Shown: positions 14,968 through 22,569, numbered from the stretch's first letter. The stretch is 24,018 bases of DNA from DASUME01 sp041179425 (GCA_041179425.1 JBEGTL010000054.1:1-24018), one strand, 5' to 3'. A program made the numbers and translations. The notes: generated by a model from the letters alone, not told the origin.

Positions 14968-16172
14968 TGCTGCCGCTCGCCATCACGGGTCTCGGCATCG
15001 TGTGTCCCTTCGGCATCGGACGCGCGCAGTTTCTGTCCGCGCTCGCCGAGCCACAGGTCGCTGCGCAGCGGGCGTTCTCGGGCGCGCACCAGGTGCTCGA
15101 CGATGCACGCTTCGCGCGTGCCCGGCTGGCCGAGGTGCAAGACTTCGACGCCGCCCAATTCCTCGGCGACAAGGGCCTGCGCAACCTCGATCGCGCGACC
15201 AAGATGTTGGTGGTCGCCGCCAAGCTCGCGCTCGAAGACGCGGGGCTCAAGCGCGAGGGGCAGTTCGTCGGCATCGCGCCCGAGCGCGTGGGCATCTGCG
15301 CTGCAACGGCTTACGGCTCGCTCGACAGCATCACCGAGATCAACCGCGTGGCCGAGCTCGAGCACCCGCGTTACCTCAACCCTTCGCGCTTTCCCAACAC
15401 GGTCATCAACGCAGCCGCGGGCTACGTGAGCATCTGGGAAGGGCTCGAGGGACCCAACGTCACCGTCGTCGACGGCAACTGCGGCGGAGCCGACGCCGTG
15501 CTCACCGCCGAGACACACCTCGCCTGTGACCGCGCCGATGCGCTGCTCGTCGGTGGCTTCGAGGTGCTCAACGAGCCGCTCTACCTCGCCTTCGAGAAAC
15601 TCGGCGTGATCAGCGAAGGCGACGACTTCTCGTCCCCCGGTGAGGTCGCGAGTCGCGGCACGCACCTCGGCGAAGGCGCTGCTTTGATGGTGCTCGAAGA
15701 CGCCGCCGTTGCGCGCGCACGCGGTGCCACGCTGCTCGGCGAGGTGATCGGCTTCGGCTCTGCGTTCGAGCCGCCCGCGTCGGCCGCGCAGCTGGTGCAC
15801 GCGTCCGACAAGTCCGTCGAGCGGGCGGTGCGCGCCGCGCTGCTCGATGCCAACCTCGAGCCCAGCGCCATCGACCTGGTGCTGTGCGCGGCGAGCGGCG
15901 TCAACCGCATGGACATGGCCGAAGAAGAAGGCCTTGCGCGCGTGTTCGGGTCCGACGTCGCCACGCTCGCGACCAAGGCGCTGTGGGGCGAGACGTTCGG
16001 CGCTGCGGCTGCCTTGAGTATGGCTGCCACGCTGGCCTGGTTTGCCGGCGAAAAGCCCGCGCCCCTGCTGCGCGGCGAGCTGCTGCGTCCGGTGCGCACG
16101 GCGCTCATCATGGCGATGGGCTACTACGGCAACGTCTCGGTAGTCGTGATGAGGAAGGCGAGCGGGGCATGA
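14967..16172 (+). CDS. Ketosynthase-like protein lacking both catalytic histidines
   Basis: A 401-residue thiolase-fold homologue of the preceding ketosynthase. Cys172 (VVDGNCGGADAV) is kept, and the Lys equivalent is kept (Lys337 in ATKALWGETFGAA). The HGTGT histidine is replaced by a CAASGVNRMD stretch (residues 307-316), and the second histidine (GH in the partner) is Glu342. It should therefore not perform normal decarboxylative condensation. By analogy with type II polyketide KS-beta/chain-length factors it may form a heterodimer with the upstream KS, although those lose the Cys rather than the His. It starts at ATG 14967 (TGATG overlap, with GGGAGGGG just upstream), so expression is coupled to its partner. 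Inactive remnant, chain-length factor or acyltransferase are all possible. Confidence 0.85.
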   Translation: MLPLAITGLGIVCPFGIGRAQFLSALAEPQVAAQRAFSGAHQVLDDARFARARLAEVQDFDAAQFLGDKGLRNLDRATKMLVVAAKLALEDAGLKREGQFVGIAPERVGICAATAYGSLDSITEINRVAELEHPRYLNPSRFPNTVINAAAGYVSIWEGLEGPNVTVVDGNCGGADAVLTAETHLACDRADALLVGGFEVLNEPLYLAFEKLGVISEGDDFSSPGEVASRGTHLGEGAALMVLEDAAVARARGATLLGEVIGFGSAFEPPASAAQLVHASDKSVERAVRAALLDANLEPSAIDLVLCAASGVNRMDMAEEEGLARVFGSDVATLATKALWGETFGAAAALSMAATLAWFAGEKPAPLLRGELLRPVRTALIMAMGYYGNVSVVVMRKASGA

Positions 16173-17377
16173 GCTGGATCGACGACAAAGCCAACGTGGA
16201 GCTCGTGCGCATCCGCGATGCCAAGGCGCAGCAGGTCTACCCACTGTTCCGGCCGTTCGAGGGCGGTGGCCTGCACACGCACTATCAGGGCAAGCCGATC
16301 GTTCAGTTCAGCTCCAACGACTACCTTGGGCTGACACAACATCCGAAGGCGAAGGAGGCCGCCAAGCGTGCAGTCGACAAGTACGCGATGGGGCTGTCGA
16401 GCTCACGGCCGCAGGCCACCACGGTCGCGCACGTAGAGCTCGAAGAGCGGCTCGCAAGGTTCTTCGGCTACGAGGCCGCGCTGACGTTCACCACCGGCTA
16501 CCAGGCGATGGTGGGCGCGATCATGGGCCTCGCCGATCAGGACACCGCGCTGATCCTCGACAACCTGAGTCACGCCTGCATCCTCGACGGCACGTTCATG
16601 GCAGCCGGCACGCCGCGAGGGGCCCCCGAGGTACGCTTCTTCAACCACAACTCGGCAAAGTCGCTCGAGCGCGTGCTCAAGACCAAGGAGCGCAAGAACG
16701 CGCTGGTGCTCGTCGAGGGCGTGTACTCGCTCGACGGCGACATGGGCACGCTGCCCGAGATCGTCGAGGTCTGTGAGCGCTACGAGGCAGTGCTGATCGT
16801 CGATGACGCACACGGCTCCGGCACGCTTGGCAAGCACGGGCGCGGTAGCCTCGAGCACTTCGCTCTCGAGGGCCGGGTCCCGCTGCTGATGACGGCGTTC
16901 TCCAAGGTGTTTGGCGGGATAGGAGGGCTGCTGCTCGGCTCTGCCGACGTGATCGAGCTGATCAAGAACTCGGCTCGCTCGTTCCTGTTCAGCGCCACGT
17001 TGCCGGTGCCGGTGGTGGCGGTGGTGGGCGAGATCCTGACCCTGATCGAGCAAGAAGGCCCCGCCATGATCGAGGAGCTACACGACAAGCGCGACTACAT
17101 GCGCAAGTCGCTCACAGAGCTCGGCTTCAACCTCGGCAAGAGCAACACGCACATCATGCCACCGTTGTGTGGCGACGAGGCCAAGGCGCTGTTCATGCAC
17201 GTCGCGCTGCTCGAGAACGGCGTGATGATGATGCCGTTGGTCTACCCGAGCGTGCGCAAGGGCGAAGAGCGGCTGCGTCTCAACGTCACGCGCGGCCACA
17301 GCAAAGAAGACATGGATCGCGCGCTCGGTCTGCTCGAGACCTACGGCAAGGCCTTTTACGTGCTCGGCGAACCGTAA
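16169..17377 (+). CDS. Alpha-oxoamine synthase (PLP-dependent acyltransferase)
   Basis: Fold-type I PLP enzyme of the AONS/KBL/ALAS/serine palmitoyltransferase family, which condenses an amino acid with an acyl thioester and releases CO2 to give an alpha-aminoketone. The 402-residue protein has FSSNDYLGLTQHP, His135 in NLSHACILDG (ring stacking), Asp212 and His215 in VDDAHGSG, and the Schiff-base Lys246 in TAFSKVFGG. FFNHNS and LVEGVYSLDGDMGTLPEI resemble serine palmitoyltransferases, while VDDAHG is more AONS/KBL-like, so the amino acid and acyl substrate are undecided. It overlaps the ketosynthase-like gene by ATGA. Context with FAAL and ACPs argues for an ACP-bound long acyl donor. BioF is an alternative, but no other biotin gene is near. 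Confidence 0.9.
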   Translation: MSWIDDKANVELVRIRDAKAQQVYPLFRPFEGGGLHTHYQGKPIVQFSSNDYLGLTQHPKAKEAAKRAVDKYAMGLSSSRPQATTVAHVELEERLARFFGYEAALTFTTGYQAMVGAIMGLADQDTALILDNLSHACILDGTFMAAGTPRGAPEVRFFNHNSAKSLERVLKTKERKNALVLVEGVYSLDGDMGTLPEIVEVCERYEAVLIVDDAHGSGTLGKHGRGSLEHFALEGRVPLLMTAFSKVFGGIGGLLLGSADVIELIKNSARSFLFSATLPVPVVAVVGEILTLIEQEGPAMIEELHDKRDYMRKSLTELGFNLGKSNTHIMPPLCGDEAKALFMHVALLENGVMMMPLVYPSVRKGEERLRLNVTRGHSKEDMDRALGLLETYGKAFYVLGEP

Positions 17378-17388
17378 GGTCGTTGCCG

Positions 17389-19710
17389 TCAGCTGGGTGC
17401 GGTCTCTACCGGGACCAGTCGGCAGCGGACGAACTTGTGGTGCGGCGAGCCCGTGAACGGGTCGCGGTCCATCGCGTCGGTGAGCTCGTTGATGCTGACG
17501 CCGGTGCGCTGCAGCACGCCGCTCTTGGGGTCTGGGAACTCGAGGCCAAAGCCGTTGGGGATGGCCAGGTGACCGAGGCGCATGGTGGCGTCGCGGCGGA
17601 CCGGTAGCTCCACCGCACCGCGTCGCGTCTCCACCCGCACCTGGCTGCCTTCGACCAGGGCGAGGCGCTCGGCATCGCTCGGGTGGATGAACAACCCGCA
17701 GTGTGGGCCCTTGCCTTTGCGCCAGGCCGGGTCGCGCTGGACGGTGTTGGCGTTCCACGGGGTGCGCCGACCGCCGTTGAGCACGAACGGGTAGCTCGCG
17801 TCTCCATCGAGCGAGAAGGCCAGCGCGCGCTCGATCTCCCGCTGCATGGGCTCGGGCGAGAGCCGAACCTTTTTGTCTGCAAAACGAGTGTGCTGGGTGA
17901 GGTTGTGTGCGGTGTCGAGGATGCCGACCAGCGTGCCCTCGGGGTGCGCGAGCAGCTGTTCGAACACGAAGTTGCCGAGGCCGAGGCGCTTGTCGAGCCC
18001 GCGCTGCTTGGGGAACGCGCGCACCACGTCGGCGGCGCGTGTGGCCGCGAACAGCTGCGAGAAGAGCCACACGGAAGACAGCGCGGCCGACGGGAGGTGG
18101 GGCCCGACGGTCTCGTAGACCCAGAACAGCACGCGCGCGGAGATGGCGTCGAGCGTGCCACCTCGCGCCGCGGCGAGCGCGACCGTGCTGGCGAGGTAGG
18201 CCAGGGAGCCCACGCTGGTGCGCGCGCGACGTGCCAGCTTGTGCAGGAGTGCGGGGGCAGGCTCGGCAAAGCCCGCGGCCGCGGCGAGGCGCGCGTAGAT
18301 CTCCGCCTCGGGGAGGGCGAGCTCGGGGCCCTTCACGACGGGCGGCCGCACCTGCGCGTGGATCTGCGGGTAGTGCTTGGGGAAGCCCGCGTACTCCCAC
18401 TTCTCGTAGCCGACCGGCGTAGGCAACACGTAGTGCGCCAGGCGTGCGGTCTCGGTCATGGCAGGCTCGATGACCACCAACAGCTCGAGCTGCGAGAGCG
18501 CCTCGCGACAGCTCTGACTGTCTGCATACTGTACGGCAGGGTTGGCTCCCTCGACGATCGCGGCGCGTATGCGGGTCGGGCGGTCTGTCAGGATCTCCTC
18601 GGCCAACAGGTTGGGTGAGAACATGCCGAGGGGACCGAGCGCCTCGATGCTCTCGATGCCGGAGCCCGGCGCGCGAAACGCGTCCCTGCGCCGCGCCGGC
18701 GTGGCGGGCGAAAAAAGCCCATGAAACACCGCGCCCCCCGCGTTGCCGACGTTGCCCGTGAGCAGGAGGATGACGCGCATCAGGTACGACGTCAGTGTGG
18801 AGAACAGGCCGTGCTCGAGCCCTAGATCCATGTAGATGGTGGCCGACGGGGCGCGTGCGAAGTCAGCGGCGAGCGTGCGCAAGAGTGCCGCGGGGATCTC
18901 GCAGCGCGCGGCCATGTCGTCTACGTCGATCGCACGCAGCTGCGCCAACAACGGCTCGGTCTCGTGCACGTGACGGTCGACGAACGTCTGGTTGATGTGC
19001 CCGCCCTGTACGATGTGTGCGGCCATCCCGAGCAGTAAAAACACGTCGCTCCCTGGGCGCGGCGCGATGTGTAGATCGGCGCGCGCGGCGGTCTCGCTGC
19101 GGCGTGGGTCGACGACGACCAGCTTGCGGTCGGGTGCGTCGTGCAGCTGTTTGATGTTGTCGGACGCGTTGCGCCCGCGGTTGCTCAACGCAGGGTTGGT
19201 GCCGAGCAGCACCACGAACGACGAGTGATCGAGGTCGGCTTCGAGCCATGCCTCGGTGGGCGCGTTGAACAACCACTTGTCGACCAGCGGGTGCTGCGTC
19301 TTTTCTTGCGCGAGCGCGTTGAACCACCAGGGCGAACCGACCGCCAGCCGAAACGCCGATGCGTACGGGACGTCGAGGTGATTGCCCTGACCCCCCACAC
19401 CTACCAGCGCGAACGACTGGGCCGAGTGGCGCGCGACGATGTTGCGCAGGCGCGAGCCGATCTCCTGCACGGCGACCTCCCAGCTGATCGGCTCGAACGA
19501 CCCGCCCTCGCGCCTGCGCAGCGGCGTCTGCACGCGCTGGGCGTGACCGATGTAGTGGGCGATGGAAAACGCCTTGTTGCAGCTGTAGCCGTGGCTGATG
19601 GGGTTTTGGGGGTCGGCCCGCACCGCGACCACGCGGTTGTCGGCGACGTCGACCAACAGTCCACAGTTGTGGCTACAGAGCACGCAGGCGGTGGGAAGGT
19701 TCTGCTCCAT
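17389..19710 (-). CDS. Molybdopterin-dependent oxidoreductase with Fe-S site
   Basis: A 773-residue bis-MGD enzyme of the DMSO-reductase superfamily. Cys9, Cys12, Cys16 and Cys44 (C-x2-C-x3-C-x27-C) form an N-terminal [4Fe-4S] site. The molybdopterin-binding core follows with GVGGQGNHLDVPYASAFRL, VVLLGTNPALSNRG, KLVVVDPRRSETAARADLHIAPRPGSD and LLLTGNVGNAGGAVFHG. The C-terminal dinucleotide-binding domain shows FVLNGGRRTPWNANTVQRDP, LFIHPSDAERLALVEGSQVRVETRRG and IPNGFGLEF. There is no Tat signal, so it is cytosolic, and no partner Fe-S or membrane subunit is adjacent. The substrate is unknown. ATG 19710 is set by GGAGG 5 bases upstream. It converges with the oxoamine synthase (11-base gap). 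Confidence 0.9.
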   Translation of the reverse strand: MEQNLPTACVLCSHNCGLLVDVADNRVVAVRADPQNPISHGYSCNKAFSIAHYIGHAQRVQTPLRRREGGSFEPISWEVAVQEIGSRLRNIVARHSAQSFALVGVGGQGNHLDVPYASAFRLAVGSPWWFNALAQEKTQHPLVDKWLFNAPTEAWLEADLDHSSFVVLLGTNPALSNRGRNASDNIKQLHDAPDRKLVVVDPRRSETAARADLHIAPRPGSDVFLLLGMAAHIVQGGHINQTFVDRHVHETEPLLAQLRAIDVDDMAARCEIPAALLRTLAADFARAPSATIYMDLGLEHGLFSTLTSYLMRVILLLTGNVGNAGGAVFHGLFSPATPARRRDAFRAPGSGIESIEALGPLGMFSPNLLAEEILTDRPTRIRAAIVEGANPAVQYADSQSCREALSQLELLVVIEPAMTETARLAHYVLPTPVGYEKWEYAGFPKHYPQIHAQVRPPVVKGPELALPEAEIYARLAAAAGFAEPAPALLHKLARRARTSVGSLAYLASTVALAAARGGTLDAISARVLFWVYETVGPHLPSAALSSVWLFSQLFAATRAADVVRAFPKQRGLDKRLGLGNFVFEQLLAHPEGTLVGILDTAHNLTQHTRFADKKVRLSPEPMQREIERALAFSLDGDASYPFVLNGGRRTPWNANTVQRDPAWRKGKGPHCGLFIHPSDAERLALVEGSQVRVETRRGAVELPVRRDATMRLGHLAIPNGFGLEFPDPKSGVLQRTGVSINELTDAMDRDPFTGSPHHKFVRCRLVPVETAPS

Positions 19711-19810
19711 CGGTGCCTCCAACGGGTGAGATGACTGACTGTGCCGGAACCGGGCGCAGTGTTCTAGGGTTCCAATGCGCCAAAACGGTAGGCCCACGGC
19801 TGCGCTCGTC

Positions 19811-19839
19811 TGGACACCATTACGCATGCGTATCATAAT
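19811..19839 (+). promoter_or_regulatory. Promoter of the DUF4442-marR operon, with leaderless start
   Basis: TGGACA (19811-19816, 5 of 6 to TTGACA) and CATAAT (19834-19839, 5 of 6 to TATAAT) are separated by exactly 17 bases. Transcription would start about 19846, next to the ATG at 19847, so the message is probably leaderless; no Shine-Dalgarno is present. The spacer contains a perfect palindrome. Confidence 0.62.
19821..19832. promoter_or_regulatory. Palindromic operator candidate in promoter spacer
   Basis: TACGCATGCGTA is a perfect 12-bp palindrome lying between the -35 and -10 hexamers. Outer arms ACCATTA (19816-19822) and TAATGGT (19836-19842) add a second, wider dyad. A protein bound here would block RNA polymerase. 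The MarR-family gene in the same operon is the obvious candidate, as MarR repressors commonly bind such dyads and repress themselves. This is inference. Confidence 0.55.
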
Positions 19840-19846
19840 GGTTCGT

Positions 19847-20383
19847 ATGCAAACTATCGCCACCTCCCGGGTCGACAATCGGATCAACCAGTTGATTTCC
19901 CGCATCGAGGCCCTGCCCGTGCCCCGCGCCTGGCAGCAGCGTCTGGTGACGCTGGGCGTCGGCCTGACGGTGCCCTACCTGGCCACTTCGTCGGTGCAGT
20001 TCGAGCAGGTGACCGACGCCTCGGTCACGCTGTCGCTCAAGAACCGGCGTCGCGTCCAGAACCACATGAAGTCGGTGCACGCTTCCGCCATGTTTTTGCT
20101 GGCCGAAGCAGCCACGGGCACCGTGCTCAACGCCAACTTGCCCGAAGGCAGTCGTTTCTCCACGACCCACATCGAGGTCGACTACCTGCGTCGCGCCGAG
20201 GGCGACCTCAAGGCGGTGGCCACGCTATCCAACGAGCAGCGGGCGTTGATCCGCACCACGCCCAAGGGCAAGCTGTCGGTGCCCGTGCGCATGCTCGACG
20301 AGAACGGCAACGAGCCGGCCACGTTCGTGGTGGAGTGGAGCTGGAAGCACGCCGGCAAAGCCTCCTCGCCTGTCGTGGGTTAA
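19847..20383 (+). CDS. DUF4442 hotdog-fold (thioesterase-like) protein
   Basis: A 178-residue protein with the DUF4442 pattern: an N-terminal helix, then VQFEQVTDASVTLSLKNRRRVQNHMKSVHASAMFLLAEAATGTVLNANLP, where N-x-x-K-S-V-H-A-S-A-x-x-x-L-A-E is the hotdog central helix, and TTHIEVDYLRRAEGDLKAVATL plus RTTPKGKLSVPVRMLDENGNEPATFVVEWSWK as the curved sheet. The family is related to acyl-CoA thioesterases, but its activity is mostly unproved. ATG 19847 is preferred over 19838 because 19838 lies inside the -10 region. It forms an operon with the MarR gene, 13 bases downstream. Confidence 0.8.
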   Translation: MQTIATSRVDNRINQLISRIEALPVPRAWQQRLVTLGVGLTVPYLATSSVQFEQVTDASVTLSLKNRRRVQNHMKSVHASAMFLLAEAATGTVLNANLPEGSRFSTTHIEVDYLRRAEGDLKAVATLSNEQRALIRTTPKGKLSVPVRMLDENGNEPATFVVEWSWKHAGKASSPVVG

Positions 20384-20396
20384 GCTCCGGTCGAGT

Positions 20397-20822
20397 TTGG
20401 AGCCGTTGGAAAAAAGACTGTATTTCTCGCTCAGCGTGGCGCAGCAAGCGTTGCGCAAACATGTCGACGAGCAGGGCCTCGCGCGCACCGGGCTCACTTC
20501 GGCCCAGATGGGCGTGCTGTTCTACGTCGCCAAGCACGACGGCTGTCTGCTCAAAGAGCTGGCCGAGGGCGTCGGAATCAAGAACGCGGCCATCACGGGT
20601 CTCGTCGCGCGCACCGAGAAGACCGGCTGTATCCGCCGCCGTGCGAGCAGCGAAGACGGAAGAGCAACGCATCTGCACCTGACGGCGAAGGGGCAGAAGA
20701 AGCTCGAGGAGATCATGAAGCTCAACGAAGAGCTGCATCGGGAGCTGAGGAAGGGGTTCTCGGAGGAGGAGATCGAGGTCGTGCTGAGATTTCTGCAGCA
20801 CGTGGCTGCCATCTCGCGCTGA
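20397..20822 (+). CDS. MarR-family transcriptional regulator
   Basis: A 141-residue winged-helix regulator. The N-terminal dimerisation helix is LEKRLYFSLSVAQQALRKHVDEQ. The DNA-binding part is LTSAQMGVLFYVAKHDGCLLKELAEGVGIKNAAITGLVARTEKTGCIRRRASSEDGRATHLHLTAKGQKKLEEI, with the wing RRRASSEDGRATHLHLTAKG, and a C-terminal dimer helix follows. MarR proteins usually repress adjacent genes until a small ligand binds; here the ligand could be an acyl or aromatic thioester product of the neighbour. No ATG is available at the N-terminus. TTG 20397 is used, with TTG 20406 as an alternative. Confidence 0.88.
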   Translation: MEPLEKRLYFSLSVAQQALRKHVDEQGLARTGLTSAQMGVLFYVAKHDGCLLKELAEGVGIKNAAITGLVARTEKTGCIRRRASSEDGRATHLHLTAKGQKKLEEIMKLNEELHRELRKGFSEEEIEVVLRFLQHVAAISR

Positions 20823-21173
20823 GCGGTCGAGGACGAACACCCGGACGACCGTGTGCCGAGTTTCAGCGCCGGTCCAAGGGCCATCGGCGCTATCCCGAAC
20901 TTGCCATTTCGACCGTACCCACTCGCCGGACCGCGTCCCCGCACGGTCGCAGGCCGACGGGCGGTCAGCCCGGCAGGCACGCGGCAGGCGTTCGCCCGGA
21001 AGCCGGCGTGGTGGGTGGTCGCGGAGCCGTCGCGCAGGCACAGACTCACGCACGCTTGCCGCAAGGACACCATTGCTCCTCGTCACGCATGCGTGCCGCA
21101 AGCACACCGGTGAGCTTGGCTGCATAGCCCGCCAGAAAGGTGGATCATTCCGATCCCTTACGGGTCTAACTGA
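20823..21173. other. Intergenic region after marR
   Basis: 351 bp with no gene I can support. The open frames have compositions like antisense GC-rich frames and match nothing I recognise. The right half carries the 26-bp direct repeats described separately. Base composition falls from GC-rich to mixed across this stretch, marking the boundary of the lower-GC block to the right. Confidence 0.5.
21046..21108. repeat. Two 26-bp imperfect direct repeats, one containing a palindrome
   Basis: Copies at 21046-21071 and 21083-21108 agree at 23 of 26 positions (both contain TGCCGCAAG then ACACC) with a 37-base period. In the second copy the differences create a perfect 12-bp palindrome CACGCATGCGTG (21084-21095). 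Its 10-base core ACGCATGCGT is identical to that of the operator candidate at 19822-19831. Confidence 0.65.
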
Positions 21174-21710
21174 TCATCCATGGGTGCCGTTTGTACGGAC
21201 TATCCTCCAGGGCCGCTCGCTACTCTTGGATTGAGAGGCAATGATGCCTCGGAGTTCGTCTACAAGCTCGGAGGTGTCTGCACTGAGCGGTCCGCTGGAC
21301 ATCCAGCAAAAAGTCCCAGCCGGCTTCAACACGAGATCGTAGGCCTGAGGGCTGTGGTCGTCGGGAGCACACGCGGGCGTTGTTGAGTCACCAACACCCC
21401 GGTACGTGCTATCGGCCGTGTAGCTCGCCTTTCGAGCCGGGACAAAGAGAGCCTCCAGTCGGGAGCGCTGTTCCCCCGATAGCGTACCCCTGACAATCGG
21501 CTTTGTCGGAATCTGTATGATGACATATCCGTTGTCGGTAGAGATCTGCAAACGCTTTTCAGATCCAACGGAGTGCACCACGAACGACAGCCATAGATCA
21601 TCAGCCTCCGATGGATGGTCGTCAGAGCAAGACACTGACACAAAAAATAACACCAGTGCCGCTGTGGAAATACATGTTTGCCGAGAATTCTTCCACCCTA
21701 GGTACCTCAT
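21174..21710 (-). CDS. Putative exported small protein, emfourin-like pattern
   Basis: A 178-residue protein I do not firmly recognise. The N-terminus (Arg/Lys-rich start, then TAALVLFFVSVSC) looks like a secretion signal. A Cys at the end of the hydrophobic run could be a lipid anchor, but the residues before it are not a standard lipobox. The body has an IQIPTKPIVRGTLSGEQRSRLEALFVPAR block, then about 30 residues and AYDLVLKPAGTFCWMSSGPLSADTSELVDELRGIIAS. A strand, a 'lt-x-eqr-x-x-L-x-x-L' helix, a Y-x-L strand and a terminal helix are the order seen in emfourin-type protease inhibitors, so it may inhibit a peptidase; confidence in this is low. ATG 21710 lies 2 bases after the stop of the metallopeptidase-like gene, suggesting tight co-expression. 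Lower GC than the rest of the window. Confidence 0.55.
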   Translation of the reverse strand: MRYLGWKNSRQTCISTAALVLFFVSVSCSDDHPSEADDLWLSFVVHSVGSEKRLQISTDNGYVIIQIPTKPIVRGTLSGEQRSRLEALFVPARKASYTADSTYRGVGDSTTPACAPDDHSPQAYDLVLKPAGTFCWMSSGPLSADTSELVDELRGIIASQSKSSERPWRIVRTNGTHG

Positions 21711-21712
21711 TG

Positions 21713-22561
21713 TCAGCAGCCTCCGTCTACCACAAGGCCGCTAGATGTCACTATCTTGCAAGGAAACGTCTGATACCCCTGTGTCAGAATCACGTTACCA
21801 CGAGCCACTGCACTCTGCTTCAGCGCCGTGGTCAGGCGAAAGCCGAAGAAAGCATAGCTCTCGAGAAAGAGAACCTGATACTTATTTGCGCCCTCCTTGC
21901 CGGCGCTCTCTTCGCATCCGTTCGTCCAACTTTTGTCACAGCTTCCACCGCGAGGGCAGGACGTTCCTGCGTTGTGGCCACAACCTCCGGCGCCACTGTG
22001 GCGGGCTTCGTGAAACACTGTACTGGCTCGCTCGGCCACCGTGGACGCGTAGAAGAAGCTATTTGAAAAACGATTGTAGCATTCTCCTATTTTGTTCTGA
22101 GCTCCGCGAGTCGTTGCCAGAGCTGAGCCTTCGCAAGTCGCCTGCAGTTTGCAGGTATTATTTGCAGCCCAGCACATTGCCCATTCTGTTTTGTTTACCC
22201 TAGTTGTATCGCAGGTTGGACTGTTTGTTCCAGAATAGCCCAATGCCCACAGGGCATCAAACATGCGCGCAAGCGGAAGCGATGTGTTGCACGGGTGGCT
22301 AAATCCACCAAACAGGTTCCATCCATTGAGACCGCCAGATCCCATATGAAACGACGGCCACTAATAGTCGATGAACATTTGCTGGCATTGCCATCCACCG
22401 GTTGGATCTGACATGTAATAGTCGTCGCCCTGTAACGGGTCCACGGCAGCACCGGAACAGTCCAACACCTGCGCATTCGCTTTTCCTGAGCTGAACGCGA
22501 TTGCAGCCAGGAATATCAGCGAGCAAAGCCTGTGTTTCGCTACGATCGTGCTTGTGTGCAT
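21713..22561 (-). pseudogene. Secreted cysteine-rich HExxH metallopeptidase-like protein, split by an in-frame amber codon
   Basis: One reading frame of 283 codons is interrupted by TAG at 22363-22361. The first part (ATG 22561) has a clean Sec signal peptide, MHTSTIVAKHRLCSLIFLAA followed by a small-residue AxA end (ANA before QVLDC). The second part, in the same frame, carries FHEARH (codons 22015-21998), an HExxH zinc site, then another His 8 residues later and Glu in FLESYAFF about 46 residues after the site as possible third ligands. The mature region has about 14 cysteines, as in disulfide-rich secreted proteins, which need the signal peptide. A restart at ATG 22345 has no ribosome site and would give a cytosolic product. 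So it is a recent pseudogene, a readthrough case or a sequence error. It starts 8 bases after the stop of the upstream lipoprotein gene. Confidence 0.65.
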
Positions 22562-22569
22562 GGTAGAGC

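Noticed and set aside
14883..16244. Minus-strand open frame of 453 aa across the ketosynthase-like gene
   Set aside because: It lies opposite a gene with clear thiolase-fold motifs and overlapping start signals; the composition is that of a third-position GC shadow.
16169..17377. BioF (8-amino-7-oxononanoate synthase of biotin synthesis)
   Set aside because: The fold is right, but no bioA, bioB, bioC or bioD gene is near, and the FAAL, two ACPs and KS pair point to another acyl substrate. It is kept only as an alternative.
20853..21113. Plus-strand open frame of 86 aa after marR
   Set aside because: No ribosome site, Arg/Pro/Ala-rich composition without a fold pattern, and it runs through the direct repeats.
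22361..22363. TAG as a recoded amino acid codon (pyrrolysine)
   Set aside because: Nothing in the window suggests pyrrolysine genes, and UAG appears to be an ordinary stop; a nonsense mutation or sequence error is simpler.
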